Assembly: GCA_963608705.1 (NCBI GenBank)
Contig: CAVDHB010000020.1
Span: forward strand, 1-17,184
DNA: 17,184 bases
DNA from: CAVDHB01 sp963608705
GTDB taxonomy: Bacteria; Bacteroidota; Bacteroidia; Bacteroidales; Bacteroidaceae
Direction: 5' to 3'
In this document: positions 8,483 through 15,442 of the stretch, in pieces
Numbering within the stretch: the first letter of the stretch is position 1
How the letters are laid out: the number at the start of each line of letters is the position of its first letter
The notes under the pieces: generated by a model
What the model was told of the DNA's origin: nothing
Databases searched by the model: none
What the model saw: only the letters and a program-made list of their open reading frames with translations
Position numbers and translations under genes: made by a program

Positions 8483-8519
8483 AATGGCGTTTCACCTGTC
8501 GTGGAACGCCATTCTTTTT
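8483..8519 (+). terminator. Rho-independent terminator after the beta-galactosidase gene
   Basis: AATGGCGTTTCA (8483-8494) pairs with TGGAACGCCATT (8502-8513) over 12 bp with one G-U type mismatch and a 7-nt loop, followed by CTTTTT (8514-8519). It lies 36 bp after the stop codon. Confidence 0.9.
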
Positions 8520-8570
8520 GGTAGTTGAATTCACCATACGATTGGGTCTAATTAAAGTGTTCAATGAAGT

Positions 8571-8753
8571 GATTATCCCTCTCCTATCTTGCACGTTGCA
8601 ATATTGAAATAGTAGAGACGCGATTCATCGCGTCTCCATTCATTGCATCTCCACATTCATCAGCGATAAATTGTATCTGTGATTGGGTAAGATATTAAAA
8701 CACTATGAAAAGTGAAGACGCGATGAATCGCGTCTCTACTGTGGCAACGTAAT
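8571..8753. repeat. MITE-like intergenic repeat element, copy 2 (degenerate)
   Basis: This stretch is clearly related to the element at 141-360, in the same orientation. It shares GATTATCC at the left end (8571-8578), TCTTGCACGTTGCAATA (8587-8603) and the left palindromic module (8612-8637, GAGACGCGAT/ATCGCGTCTC). It also shares a central stretch beginning ATTCATCAGC and the right module (8714-8739), ending GTCTCTAC then TGTGG. The tandem 15-bp duplicate (8638-8652) has two changes (ATTCATTGCATCTCC). The right terminal inverted repeat present in copy 1 is not recognisable, so this copy is decayed or truncated. About 12 bp near the left end and 8 bp near the right are missing relative to copy 1. 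Confidence 0.78.
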
Positions 8754-8796
8754 TTTTTACAACTTTATTCGTGATACGCTTTATGTGTATAAATGA

Positions 8797-8884
8797 GGCG
8801 AAAAACGCAAAAGGCTTCGATGGCCGATGAAGCCTTTTGCGATGGCCAATGAAGCAGGCTTCGATAAGGAATGAAGCCTATTGC
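8797..8884. repeat. 22-bp-period repeat array with strong hairpin
   Basis: Three units begin at 8819, 8841 and 8863, exactly 22 bp apart: GATGGCCGATGAAGC, GATGGCCAATGAAGC and GATAAGGAATGAAGC. Unit ends alternate between CTTTTGC-like and AGGCTTC, so inverted repeats also form. CGCAAAAGGCTTC (8806-8818) pairs perfectly with GAAGCCTTTTGCG (8829-8841) around a 10-nt loop, and AGGCTTC (8856-8862) with GAAGCCT (8873-8879). There is no T tail, so a terminator is unlikely. The period is not a multiple of three, which argues against coding. The array ends about 65 bp upstream of the regulator's promoter. It could be an operator, a structured RNA or a genome-wide repeat. Confidence 0.75.
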
Positions 8885-8949
8885 ATAAACGAGTGAATGT
8901 TTTCAGGCGGAGAACTGAGAGTCCTATTTCAAAACTTAACAGCCTATTG

Positions 8950-8981
8950 ATTGGAGATTACCGCAATATTTTATACCTTTG
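8950..8981 (+). promoter_or_regulatory. Probable promoter of the AraC-type sensor regulator
   Basis: TACCTTTG (8974-8981) matches the Bacteroides -7 consensus exactly. ATTG (8950-8953), 20 bp upstream, matches three of four bases of TTTG. The expected leader is about 55 nt before the ATG at 9043. Confidence 0.6.
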
Positions 8982-9042
8982 TGTCAATAATGATTAGAAC
9001 GGTATACCTTCTAAGATAAGTTTTCTTAAAAACGAGTGTGAC

Positions 9043-11928
9043 ATGAAACGATTTTACGATAAACTTCTGTGCGTCCTGTGTATTTGTCTATGCCATTCCT
9101 TTTGGCTTCATGCCGGCAATGTGATATCCACGTCGTTGCCTTTCATGGACAAATTATCCGCCAACGAGCTTCGTGTGTTCTATCAAGACCGGGAAGGCTT
9201 CGTATGGATGGGGACGTCCATGGGAGTGGCCCGTTATGACGGATATGAGATTCAGGAGTTTCGTAACAATTACCTGCGCCCTTCTTTGTTGGCGGACAAC
9301 AATGTGGTTTGCTTTACGGATAATGACCGGTTTGTATGGATAGGCACGGAAAAGGGCATCACCCGGGTGGACAAGCAGAGTCTGTGTTTTTCTCCCTTTC
9401 CAGACTCCCGTGTGCAAAGAGAGAAAATCCTCGATCTTTATACCGACCAGGACAATAAGGTATGGGTGGCTTCCAACGACAAGCATTTGTACCGTTGTGA
9501 TAACGAGGGGAAAGTGGAAAAAGAGTATATGCTGGGATTCCGTCCTGACGCTTTTTGTAAAGACCGCAAGGGGAATATGTGGATAGGTACACTGAATGGC
9601 GGTATCTATTTATATGACAAGAAGAAAGACTCGTTCACGCGCTATCCCTTCCCCCATAATGTGTATCGGATACTTCAAGCCCGTTCCGGCCATTTCTGGA
9701 TAGCGACATGGGATGCGGGCATCTGGCGGTTTGACCCTCAGCGTCCGAAGGCAGCACAATTTGTGTCTCAACCCATTGTGAACTCTTCACGTGGCTTGCG
9801 GGAAAGTACCTTTTATGACCTTGTGCAGGACGATGCCGACGGTTATCTGTGGGCGTTGTCTCATTTCAAGCTCTATGTGCTGAGAGAAAACGCCGCAGGA
9901 ATGCTGGAAGAAATCCCGGCCTCAACCTTGACAGGGAATTATGGTACAATCGACCAGGGAAAGAGTTATAACCGCATCCTGAAAGACAAGGAAGGAAACC
10001 TCTGGTTGGCGGCGTATGACAAGAGCTGTCTCGTCCTGTTCAAAAAAGACTATGTGGAGAACTTTCTCTTGCCGGATATTCACGAGACGTTGGGGTTTGA
10101 CGCAAATCTTGTAGGATTGAACCAAGACCGTAGCGGGAAAATCTGGATGACACTGGGACGATACGGCCTTTGCCTGTACAATGCACAAACAGGCAAAGCT
10201 GTGTTAGGTTATAACCCCCGTTCGTTATATTCATTGAATGTCCCCTTTTTGGTACCTTCCGAAGACGGAGGAATGTGGGCGACAGGTCCTGAAAAGCCTC
10301 TTTTATATAAACTGAGACAAACAGGATACCATGTGCAAATAGAAAAAACGTGGAACCTGAGTGAACTTGCTCCTGACGCAGGGAAGACTACTGCAATGGA
10401 ACAGGACATCAGCGGAAATCTATGGCTGTCCACAGACACACATCTCTATGTATATCCAAAAGAGAATGGACGGTTGAACCTTTTTGCCAAGGATGTGAGA
10501 GGAATTAATGATTTAGCAAAAGGTAAAAACGGAAAAATGAAGGTGCTGACTGATGACAAAGTGTACGAGGTGGACTATGCGCACGGAAGAGCTGTCTGTG
10601 CTGAATATTTCTCTGCCGGACAGACGCTGGAAAAAGGGGACGCATTCAAGACTTTTACCTGGGATGGATTGGGAAACTGCTGGATTGTGACCAATTACGG
10701 ACGTGTGCTGAGAGTGGCGGATGGAAAAAAGCGTACGCTTACCGATTTCTCGCATGAGTTCAATGTGGAGGGAGAGAATATCGTGCGTGTGTTGGCGGAC
10801 AAGCGGAACCTGTGGGTGATCTTTCAAAAAAGAATCCTGCAATACGGGTTGGCAAAAGGCAATTACATTTACTATACGGTAAGGGATAACAACATCGCGT
10901 TGACCTCTTTCCGCAGAGGGGCGGGTTTCATAGATGCGACTGGGAATCTTTATGTGGGTGGCCATTTGGGATTTATCAAGATACGTCCAGACCACACTCC
11001 GATGCTTGATGTCAAGCAGAAAGTGTTCATCTCAGATGTCTCCGTGGGTGATTCCTCGGTGTTTTCCCGTACAGAACAAAGTGAGAGGAATACCATTTCC
11101 AAGGTATATCTCCGTCCTTCCGATACGAATGTGAGTATTCTGTTCTCCGCTCTTCAGTATGATAATAGTCAGAAAATCAGCTATATATATAAATTGGGGG
11201 GGGTAGATAAAGACTGGGTAGTAGTCAAGGATGGCAAACACCGGGCTTTCTACAACACCCTTCCGAAGGGAACTTACACTTTCAAGGTGCGCATAATGTA
11301 TCCTTCCGGTAAATGGGGAGACGAAGTGACCACCTTGACCATCGTTCGTTTGCCGGCGTTGTATGAGACATGGTATGCCTATTTATTTTACTTGATAGTG
11401 GCGGCAAGCATTGTATATTTCGGACGCAGACTTTATTTCGCTTACAAGGAACAGCGCAGGAAGGAGTCCGAACGAAGAAAAGCGTTGGAGAATGAAATCA
11501 ATCTGATGCAGCAACGGGAAGAGGATCGCCAAAAGAACCTTGACAACAGTCTGGCTATTCCAATCGTGAAGTTAGACTATGAGTCTTCGGACAAACTTTT
11601 CCTGGAAGAGGCCATTCAATGTGTGGAGGCCAACTTGAAGAACCAGAATTTCGACCTTGGCCAACTGGCAGACACGATGAATGTGTCCCGTTCCACGCTG
11701 AACCGCCGTGTGCGGTCATTGTGCGGCATTACGCCATTGGATATGATTCGCAACATCCGTTTGAAGCACGCCTGTGAGATGTTGTCTACGGACGATGTGT
11801 CAATAGCGGATGTAGCCTATGCCACGGGATTCTCCACACCTCGTTATTTCTCCAAGTGCTTCAAGGACAAGTTTGGCGTGATACCCACGGAATACCAGTC
11901 TTTGATAAGGAAAAGAGAGAAGGAATAA
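9043..11928 (+). CDS. Transmembrane propeller/Y_Y_Y sensor with AraC DNA-binding domain; HTCS-like but lacking kinase and receiver
   Basis: A 961-residue predicted inner-membrane transcription regulator. A signal sequence occupies about 1-25. About 14 propeller strands follow to about 660, each marked by a W/G motif such as VWMGTSMGVARYDG, VWIGTEKG, MWIGTLNGGIYLYD, IWMT, LWLST, LYVGG. This is consistent with two seven-bladed propellers. A Y_Y_Y domain spans about 694-767 and a single membrane helix about 780-797. A charged, probably coiled-coil linker (about 800-850) leads to an AraC-type HTH at about 854-955 (LGQLADTMNVSRSTLNRRVR, then the second helix pair ending TPRYFSKCFKDKFG). Classical Bacteroides hybrid two-component systems have HisKA, HATPase and receiver domains between membrane helix and HTH, for about 1300-1400 residues. 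Here only about 50 residues intervene, with no phospho-acceptor His or Asp motifs, so it should act as a one-component membrane-bound regulator. Likely targets are the adjacent glycosidase genes (inference). An eight-G tract lies in the Y_Y_Y region. Confidence 0.9.
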   Translation: MKRFYDKLLCVLCICLCHSFWLHAGNVISTSLPFMDKLSANELRVFYQDREGFVWMGTSMGVARYDGYEIQEFRNNYLRPSLLADNNVVCFTDNDRFVWIGTEKGITRVDKQSLCFSPFPDSRVQREKILDLYTDQDNKVWVASNDKHLYRCDNEGKVEKEYMLGFRPDAFCKDRKGNMWIGTLNGGIYLYDKKKDSFTRYPFPHNVYRILQARSGHFWIATWDAGIWRFDPQRPKAAQFVSQPIVNSSRGLRESTFYDLVQDDADGYLWALSHFKLYVLRENAAGMLEEIPASTLTGNYGTIDQGKSYNRILKDKEGNLWLAAYDKSCLVLFKKDYVENFLLPDIHETLGFDANLVGLNQDRSGKIWMTLGRYGLCLYNAQTGKAVLGYNPRSLYSLNVPFLVPSEDGGMWATGPEKPLLYKLRQTGYHVQIEKTWNLSELAPDAGKTTAMEQDISGNLWLSTDTHLYVYPKENGRLNLFAKDVRGINDLAKGKNGKMKVLTDDKVYEVDYAHGRAVCAEYFSAGQTLEKGDAFKTFTWDGLGNCWIVTNYGRVLRVADGKKRTLTDFSHEFNVEGENIVRVLADKRNLWVIFQKRILQYGLAKGNYIYYTVRDNNIALTSFRRGAGFIDATGNLYVGGHLGFIKIRPDHTPMLDVKQKVFISDVSVGDSSVFSRTEQSERNTISKVYLRPSDTNVSILFSALQYDNSQKISYIYKLGGVDKDWVVVKDGKHRAFYNTLPKGTYTFKVRIMYPSGKWGDEVTTLTIVRLPALYETWYAYLFYLIVAASIVYFGRRLYFAYKEQRRKESERRKALENEINLMQQREEDRQKNLDNSLAIPIVKLDYESSDKLFLEEAIQCVEANLKNQNFDLGQLADTMNVSRSTLNRRVRSLCGITPLDMIRNIRLKHACEMLSTDDVSIADVAYATGFSTPRYFSKCFKDKFGVIPTEYQSLIRKREKE
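11196..11203 (+). repeat. Eight-G homopolymer tract inside the regulator gene
   Basis: Eight consecutive G bases follow an AT-rich stretch (TATATATAAATT). They encode part of Leu718-Gly-Gly-Val721 in the Y_Y_Y domain, before the membrane helix and HTH. With seven G the frame reads TTG GGG GGG TAG. With nine it reads TTG GGG GGG GGT AGA TAA. Either slip therefore stops translation at once and leaves only the periplasmic sensor portion. Confidence 0.9.
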
Positions 11929-11963
11929 GGTATGATAAGTGTTTATACCTAAAATTTACAAGA

Positions 11964-11998
11964 AAGGGATGGGGATTCATTCTCCATCCCTTGTGTTT
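11964..11998 (+). terminator. Rho-independent terminator after the regulator gene
   Basis: AAGGGATGGGGA (11964-11975) pairs with TCTCCATCCCTT (11981-11992) over 12 positions with one G-U type mismatch and a 5-nt loop, then GTGTTTT. It separates the regulator from the downstream five-gene run. Confidence 0.85.
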
Positions 11999-12070
11999 TA
12001 GGCTGACATATTCCACCGTCTGTTAAAGAATTTTAGACTGTCAGTGAAGCGGTAATCCAAAATAAAACCG

Positions 12071-12078
12071 TATCTTCG
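12071..12078 (+). promoter_or_regulatory. Possible -7 element of the five-gene run
   Basis: TATCTTCG matches seven of the eight TAnnTTTG positions and lies 25 bp before the ATG at 12104. No TTTG is seen at the expected upstream distance, so this would be a weak or activator-dependent promoter. It is the only candidate in the 175-bp gap after the regulator's terminator. Confidence 0.3.
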
Positions 12079-12103
12079 TGCCTGAAAAGTAATTTAAACG
12101 GGC

Positions 12104-12952
12104 ATGAAGTGTAAATTCCTTGTACTGTGGTGCGGCTTGTGGTTGTGGACGGCAGTGTCTGCGGCGCAGACGGTGTATAACTGGGCTTCTTTCAATATCC
12201 GCTATGACAATCCCGAAGACGGAGTGCATAACTGGCGATACCGTAAAGACAGTGTGGCGGCTTTCATTCGGACGCATCGGTTGGATGTGGTCGGGATGCA
12301 GGAAGTGTTGCACAATCAGTTAGAGGACTTAAAAGACAGACTGCCGGGCTATACGGCGGTAGGAGTAGGACGAGAAGATGGAAAGACTAAAGGAGAGTAT
12401 TCGCCTTTGTTCTTCCGGACCGACCGTTTTGATTTAGTGGACAGCCACACGTTCTGGCTTTCGCAATACCCGGACAGTGCGGGGTTTATTGGCTGGGACG
12501 GAGCCTGTACACGTATTGCCACTTGGGCTAAGTTGAGAGACAAGCAAAGCGGGAAAACACTTTTGGCCATCAATACGCATTTTGACCATGTAGGCAAGGA
12601 GGCTCGAAGAAAGGGAGCCTTGCTAATTATTGACCGAGTGAAGAAACTGGCGCAGGGATGTCCTGTCGTGCTTACAGGTGATTTCAATGTGTCGGAGAAA
12701 TGGGAGGCGTATCAAACAATCACCTCTAACTCCTTTATATTAAGGGACAGCTATAAGATAGCGGAGAAAAAAGAAGGCGTACCTTATACATTTCATGATT
12801 TCGGACAGCTACCCATGCGGGAAAGGGAGAAGATAGACTTCCTTTTTGTCACGCCCGGCATCTGTGTGATGTCTGTTTTAATTCCCAAGGAAGATAAAGA
12901 GAAGCCTTTGTCAGACCATAACCCGGAGGTCGCAGTACTGCGGTTTCCCTAA
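12104..12952 (+). CDS. Secreted endonuclease/exonuclease/phosphatase family hydrolase
   Basis: A 282-residue metal-dependent phosphoesterase of the DNase I-like fold. A signal peptide covers about 1-21 (hydrophobic, ending VSAAQ), so the enzyme is probably periplasmic. Family motifs appear in order: SFNIRYDN (29-36, N31), the metal-binding E67 in GMQEVL, NTHFDH (157-162, H159), TGDFN (191-195, D193 and N195), D245 in IDFLF, and SDHNP (270-274, D271 and catalytic H272). The active-site set is complete. The family includes nucleases, inositol-phosphate phosphatases and sphingomyelinases, so the substrate cannot be named from sequence; a nucleic acid or phosphorylated glycan/lipid is possible. 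It is the first gene of the run, 33 bp before nagB, and probably cotranscribed with it. The ATG at 12104 directly precedes the signal peptide. Confidence 0.88.
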   Translation: MKCKFLVLWCGLWLWTAVSAAQTVYNWASFNIRYDNPEDGVHNWRYRKDSVAAFIRTHRLDVVGMQEVLHNQLEDLKDRLPGYTAVGVGREDGKTKGEYSPLFFRTDRFDLVDSHTFWLSQYPDSAGFIGWDGACTRIATWAKLRDKQSGKTLLAINTHFDHVGKEARRKGALLIIDRVKKLAQGCPVVLTGDFNVSEKWEAYQTITSNSFILRDSYKIAEKKEGVPYTFHDFGQLPMREREKIDFLFVTPGICVMSVLIPKEDKEKPLSDHNPEVAVLRFP

Positions 12953-12985
12953 ATAATAGAAAACCATTTTAAAAGACCTATTACC

Positions 12986-13777
12986 ATGAGACTGATTATC
13001 GAACCTGATTATGAAGCGTTATCTCGCTGGGCGGGAGAATACATCATTCATAAGATAAACGCTTTTCATCCTTCTGAAGAGCATCCTTTCGTGTTGGGAC
13101 TTCCCACAGGCTCTTCTCCTATCGGAGTGTATAAGCATTTAGCGAACGCCTGTCGGGAAGGACGGATTTCCTTTCAGAATGTAGTCACATTCAACATGGA
13201 CGAGTATGTGGGAATCCCCGAAGACCATCCGCAAAGTTATCATACGTTCATGCGGGAGAACTTCTTCTCTCATGTAGACTTGCGTCCAGAGAATACCCAT
13301 TTGTTGAATGGTAATGCGAAGGACTTGGAAGCGGAATGCCAGGCATACGAGGAAAAGATAAAACAAGCAGGCGGTATCCAGCTGTTTATGGGCGGCATAG
13401 GTCCGGACGGACACATCGCTTTCAATGAGCCAGGTTCTTCCTTGGTTTCTCGTACAAGAGTGAAAACCTTGACTACAGACACAATAGTGGCCAACAGCCG
13501 TTTCTTTGACCATGACTTGAACAAGGTTCCGAAGACGGCTTTGACCGTGGGTGTGGGTACCGTGATGGATGCGAAAGAAGTGCTGATTGTGGCCAACGGA
13601 CATGGGAAAGCGCGTGCGTTGAGACATGGAATAGAAGGATCGGTAAGCCAGCAATGGACGATCAGTGCCTTGCAAATGCACCCTCATGCGATTATCGTGT
13701 GCGATGAGGCGGCTTGCGACGAGTTGAAAGTAGGGACTTATCGCTACTTCAAGGATATAGAAAAAAACAATTTATAA
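12986..13777 (+). CDS. nagB: Glucosamine-6-phosphate deaminase
   Basis: Converts glucosamine 6-phosphate to fructose 6-phosphate and ammonia in the cytoplasm, the last committed step of amino-sugar catabolism. The 263 residues align closely with E. coli NagB (266). The phosphate-binding LGLPTGSSPIGVYK lies at 37-50. The catalytic residues D72 (FNMDEYVG), D141 and H143 (GPDGHIAFNEPGSS), and E148 all fall at the E. coli positions. Allosteric GlcNAc-6-phosphate control, as in E. coli, cannot be judged from sequence alone. It lies between the secreted hydrolase and the alcohol dehydrogenase, and three genes before a secreted beta-hexosaminidase that would supply GlcNAc. nagA (GlcNAc-6-P deacetylase) and a GlcNAc kinase are not in the window. 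Confidence 0.97.
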   Translation: MRLIIEPDYEALSRWAGEYIIHKINAFHPSEEHPFVLGLPTGSSPIGVYKHLANACREGRISFQNVVTFNMDEYVGIPEDHPQSYHTFMRENFFSHVDLRPENTHLLNGNAKDLEAECQAYEEKIKQAGGIQLFMGGIGPDGHIAFNEPGSSLVSRTRVKTLTTDTIVANSRFFDHDLNKVPKTALTVGVGTVMDAKEVLIVANGHGKARALRHGIEGSVSQQWTISALQMHPHAIIVCDEAACDELKVGTYRYFKDIEKNNL

Positions 13778-13778
13778 T

Positions 13779-13785
13779 AAGGTGA
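13779..13785 (+). promoter_or_regulatory. Shine-Dalgarno-like site of the alcohol dehydrogenase gene
   Basis: AAGGTGA ends 10 bp before the ATG at 13796, within the 18-bp gap after nagB. It is unusual in this window, where most starts lack a recognisable Shine-Dalgarno sequence, and it supports the chosen start. Confidence 0.5.
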
Positions 13786-13795
13786 CATTATAATA

Positions 13796-14953
13796 ATGGA
13801 ATCATTTAAGACATTTACTCCCACCAAGTTGTTCTTTGGATACGGGGAGATTAACCGTTTGGCCACAGAGCCAATGCCTGGAAAGAAAGCCTTGGTGGTT
13901 ATTTCGAGTGGCACGTCCATGCGCCGTTTCGGATATTTGGACAAGGTGCGGGAGAAGTTGGCAGCACAGCATATAGAGACAGTGGTGTTCGACAAGATTC
14001 TTGCGAACCCTATCAAAGAACACGTGATGGAAGGGGCGCAAATCTGCCGGGAAGCACAGTGTGATTTCGTGGTAGGATTAGGAGGCGGAAGCTCCATAGA
14101 CTCCGCCAAGAGTATCGCCATTATGGCCGTGAACGAAGGAGACTACTGGGACTATATGACAGGAGGCAGTGGCGGCAAAAAGCCCGTGACCAAGGCGCTG
14201 CCTATCGTGGCTATTCCCACTACGGCAGGTACAGGCACGGAAGTGGACTTGTGGACAGTGATAACCAATAAGGAAGAGAAGTTAGGCTTCGGATGTGACT
14301 ATACATTCCCGAAGATAGCCATTGTAGACCCTGATTTCATGCTGTCTGTGCCAGCCAAGTTCACGGCGTATCAAGGCTTCGACGCTTTCTTCCATGCAGC
14401 GGAGGGCTATATTGCCAACATTGCCACGCCCATGAGCCGGATGTACTCGTTGAAAAGCATTGCCTTGTTGTACAAGTATCTGCCTCGTGCGGTAGAGAAT
14501 GGCGATGACAGAGAGGCACGTTATTATGTGGCCATGGCCAGCACGTTGGCCGGATTAGTGGAATCCACCTCCAGTTGCATTTCCGAACACGCATTGGAAC
14601 ACGCCATCAGTGGATTGTTCCCCAAGGTGACACACGGAGCTGGTTTGATTGCTATTTCCTTGGCTTATTTCCAGACATTCCTGAAAGATGCGTCTGAGCG
14701 GTATTCCGAAATGGCCAATGCGATGCTGGAACGTACAGACAGTACGCCGGAGGAGTTCATCCGTGCGTTAGCTCGTATGCAGCAGTATTGCCACGTGGAC
14801 GATTTGAAAATGTCCGAATGGGGTATCACAGAAGCAGATCTTCCCCGTTTCCTGGAGAATGCGAGAACCAACAGCAAGCGTTCCTTCGGTTTAGACCCCA
14901 GACCCTTGACAGACGAGGAGATACTGTCCATATACAGTGAGTCGTATCGATGA
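13796..14953 (+). CDS. Iron-containing (group III) alcohol dehydrogenase, butanol dehydrogenase-like
   Basis: A 385-residue cytoplasmic NAD(P)H-dependent alcohol/aldehyde oxidoreductase. The N-terminal nucleotide-binding domain shows GLGGGSSIDSAK (94-105) and PTTAGTGTEV (141-150). The metal-binding half supplies D196 and H200 (GFDAFFHAAEGY), H265 (SEHALEHA) and H280 (THGAG), the usual Asp-His-His-His site for Fe2+ or Zn2+. Length and motifs fit YqhD/BdhA-like enzymes that detoxify or ferment aldehydes. The physiological substrate is not evident; a link to sugar catabolism is only suggested by cotranscription with nagB. The gap from nagB is 18 bp, and its last codons overlap the tadA start by 4 bp (ATGA), so translation of the two is probably coupled. 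Confidence 0.93.
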   Translation: MESFKTFTPTKLFFGYGEINRLATEPMPGKKALVVISSGTSMRRFGYLDKVREKLAAQHIETVVFDKILANPIKEHVMEGAQICREAQCDFVVGLGGGSSIDSAKSIAIMAVNEGDYWDYMTGGSGGKKPVTKALPIVAIPTTAGTGTEVDLWTVITNKEEKLGFGCDYTFPKIAIVDPDFMLSVPAKFTAYQGFDAFFHAAEGYIANIATPMSRMYSLKSIALLYKYLPRAVENGDDREARYYVAMASTLAGLVESTSSCISEHALEHAISGLFPKVTHGAGLIAISLAYFQTFLKDASERYSEMANAMLERTDSTPEEFIRALARMQQYCHVDDLKMSEWGITEADLPRFLENARTNSKRSFGLDPRPLTDEEILSIYSESYR

Positions 14954-15387
14954 ACGAGGACGATATTCGCTACATGAGACTGGCCTTGGCCGAAGCCCGC
15001 AAGGCAGAGGAAGAAGGCGAAATACCCATTGGTTGTGTCATTGAGTGCCAAGGCCATATACTGGCCAAGGCACACAACCTGACGGAACATCTGTATGATG
15101 TGACCGCCCATGCGGAGATGCAGGCTATTACCGCCGCAGCGGAGGCGTTAGGGGGAAAATACCTGACAGACTGTACGCTATATGTGACCGTGGAACCCTG
15201 CGTGATGTGTGCGGGAGCCATCGGATGGGCACAATTGAAACGGATTGTCTATGGTGCTGGAGATGAGAAGCGAGGTTTTCGAAATTACGCTCCGGGGGCA
15301 TTGCATCCTAAGACGGTGATTGTGTCAGGAGTATTGGAAGACGAGTCCAAGCAACTGATGCAAGATTTCTTTCGTAAGAAACGATGA
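14950..15387 (+). CDS. tadA: tRNA(adenosine-34) deaminase
   Basis: Zinc-dependent deaminase that converts A34 to inosine in the anticodon of tRNA-Arg(ACG), allowing it to read CGU, CGC and CGA. The 145-residue protein has the full cytidine/adenosine deaminase signature: HAEMQAI with zinc ligand H54 and proton-shuttle E56, and PCVMCAGAI with zinc ligands C84 and C87. The C-terminal FFRKKR matches the basic tail of TadA. Guanine deaminase and riboflavin RibD deaminase domains share the fold, but length and the EIPIGCV / EPCVMCAGA context favour TadA. The start overlaps the alcohol dehydrogenase stop by 4 bp. A housekeeping RNA-editing gene inside a catabolic run is noteworthy, though such placement can be incidental. 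Confidence 0.93.
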   Translation: MNEDDIRYMRLALAEARKAEEEGEIPIGCVIECQGHILAKAHNLTEHLYDVTAHAEMQAITAAAEALGGKYLTDCTLYVTVEPCVMCAGAIGWAQLKRIVYGAGDEKRGFRNYAPGALHPKTVIVSGVLEDESKQLMQDFFRKKR

Positions 15388-15442
15388 ATGTTATCAGTAT
15401 AGAAACAACCTATTATCAACTAATAATTAAACCAAAGAGAAC

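Noticed and set aside
8797..8884. CRISPR array
   Set aside because: The 22-bp units are directly adjacent and similar throughout, with no unique spacers of uniform length and no cas genes nearby.
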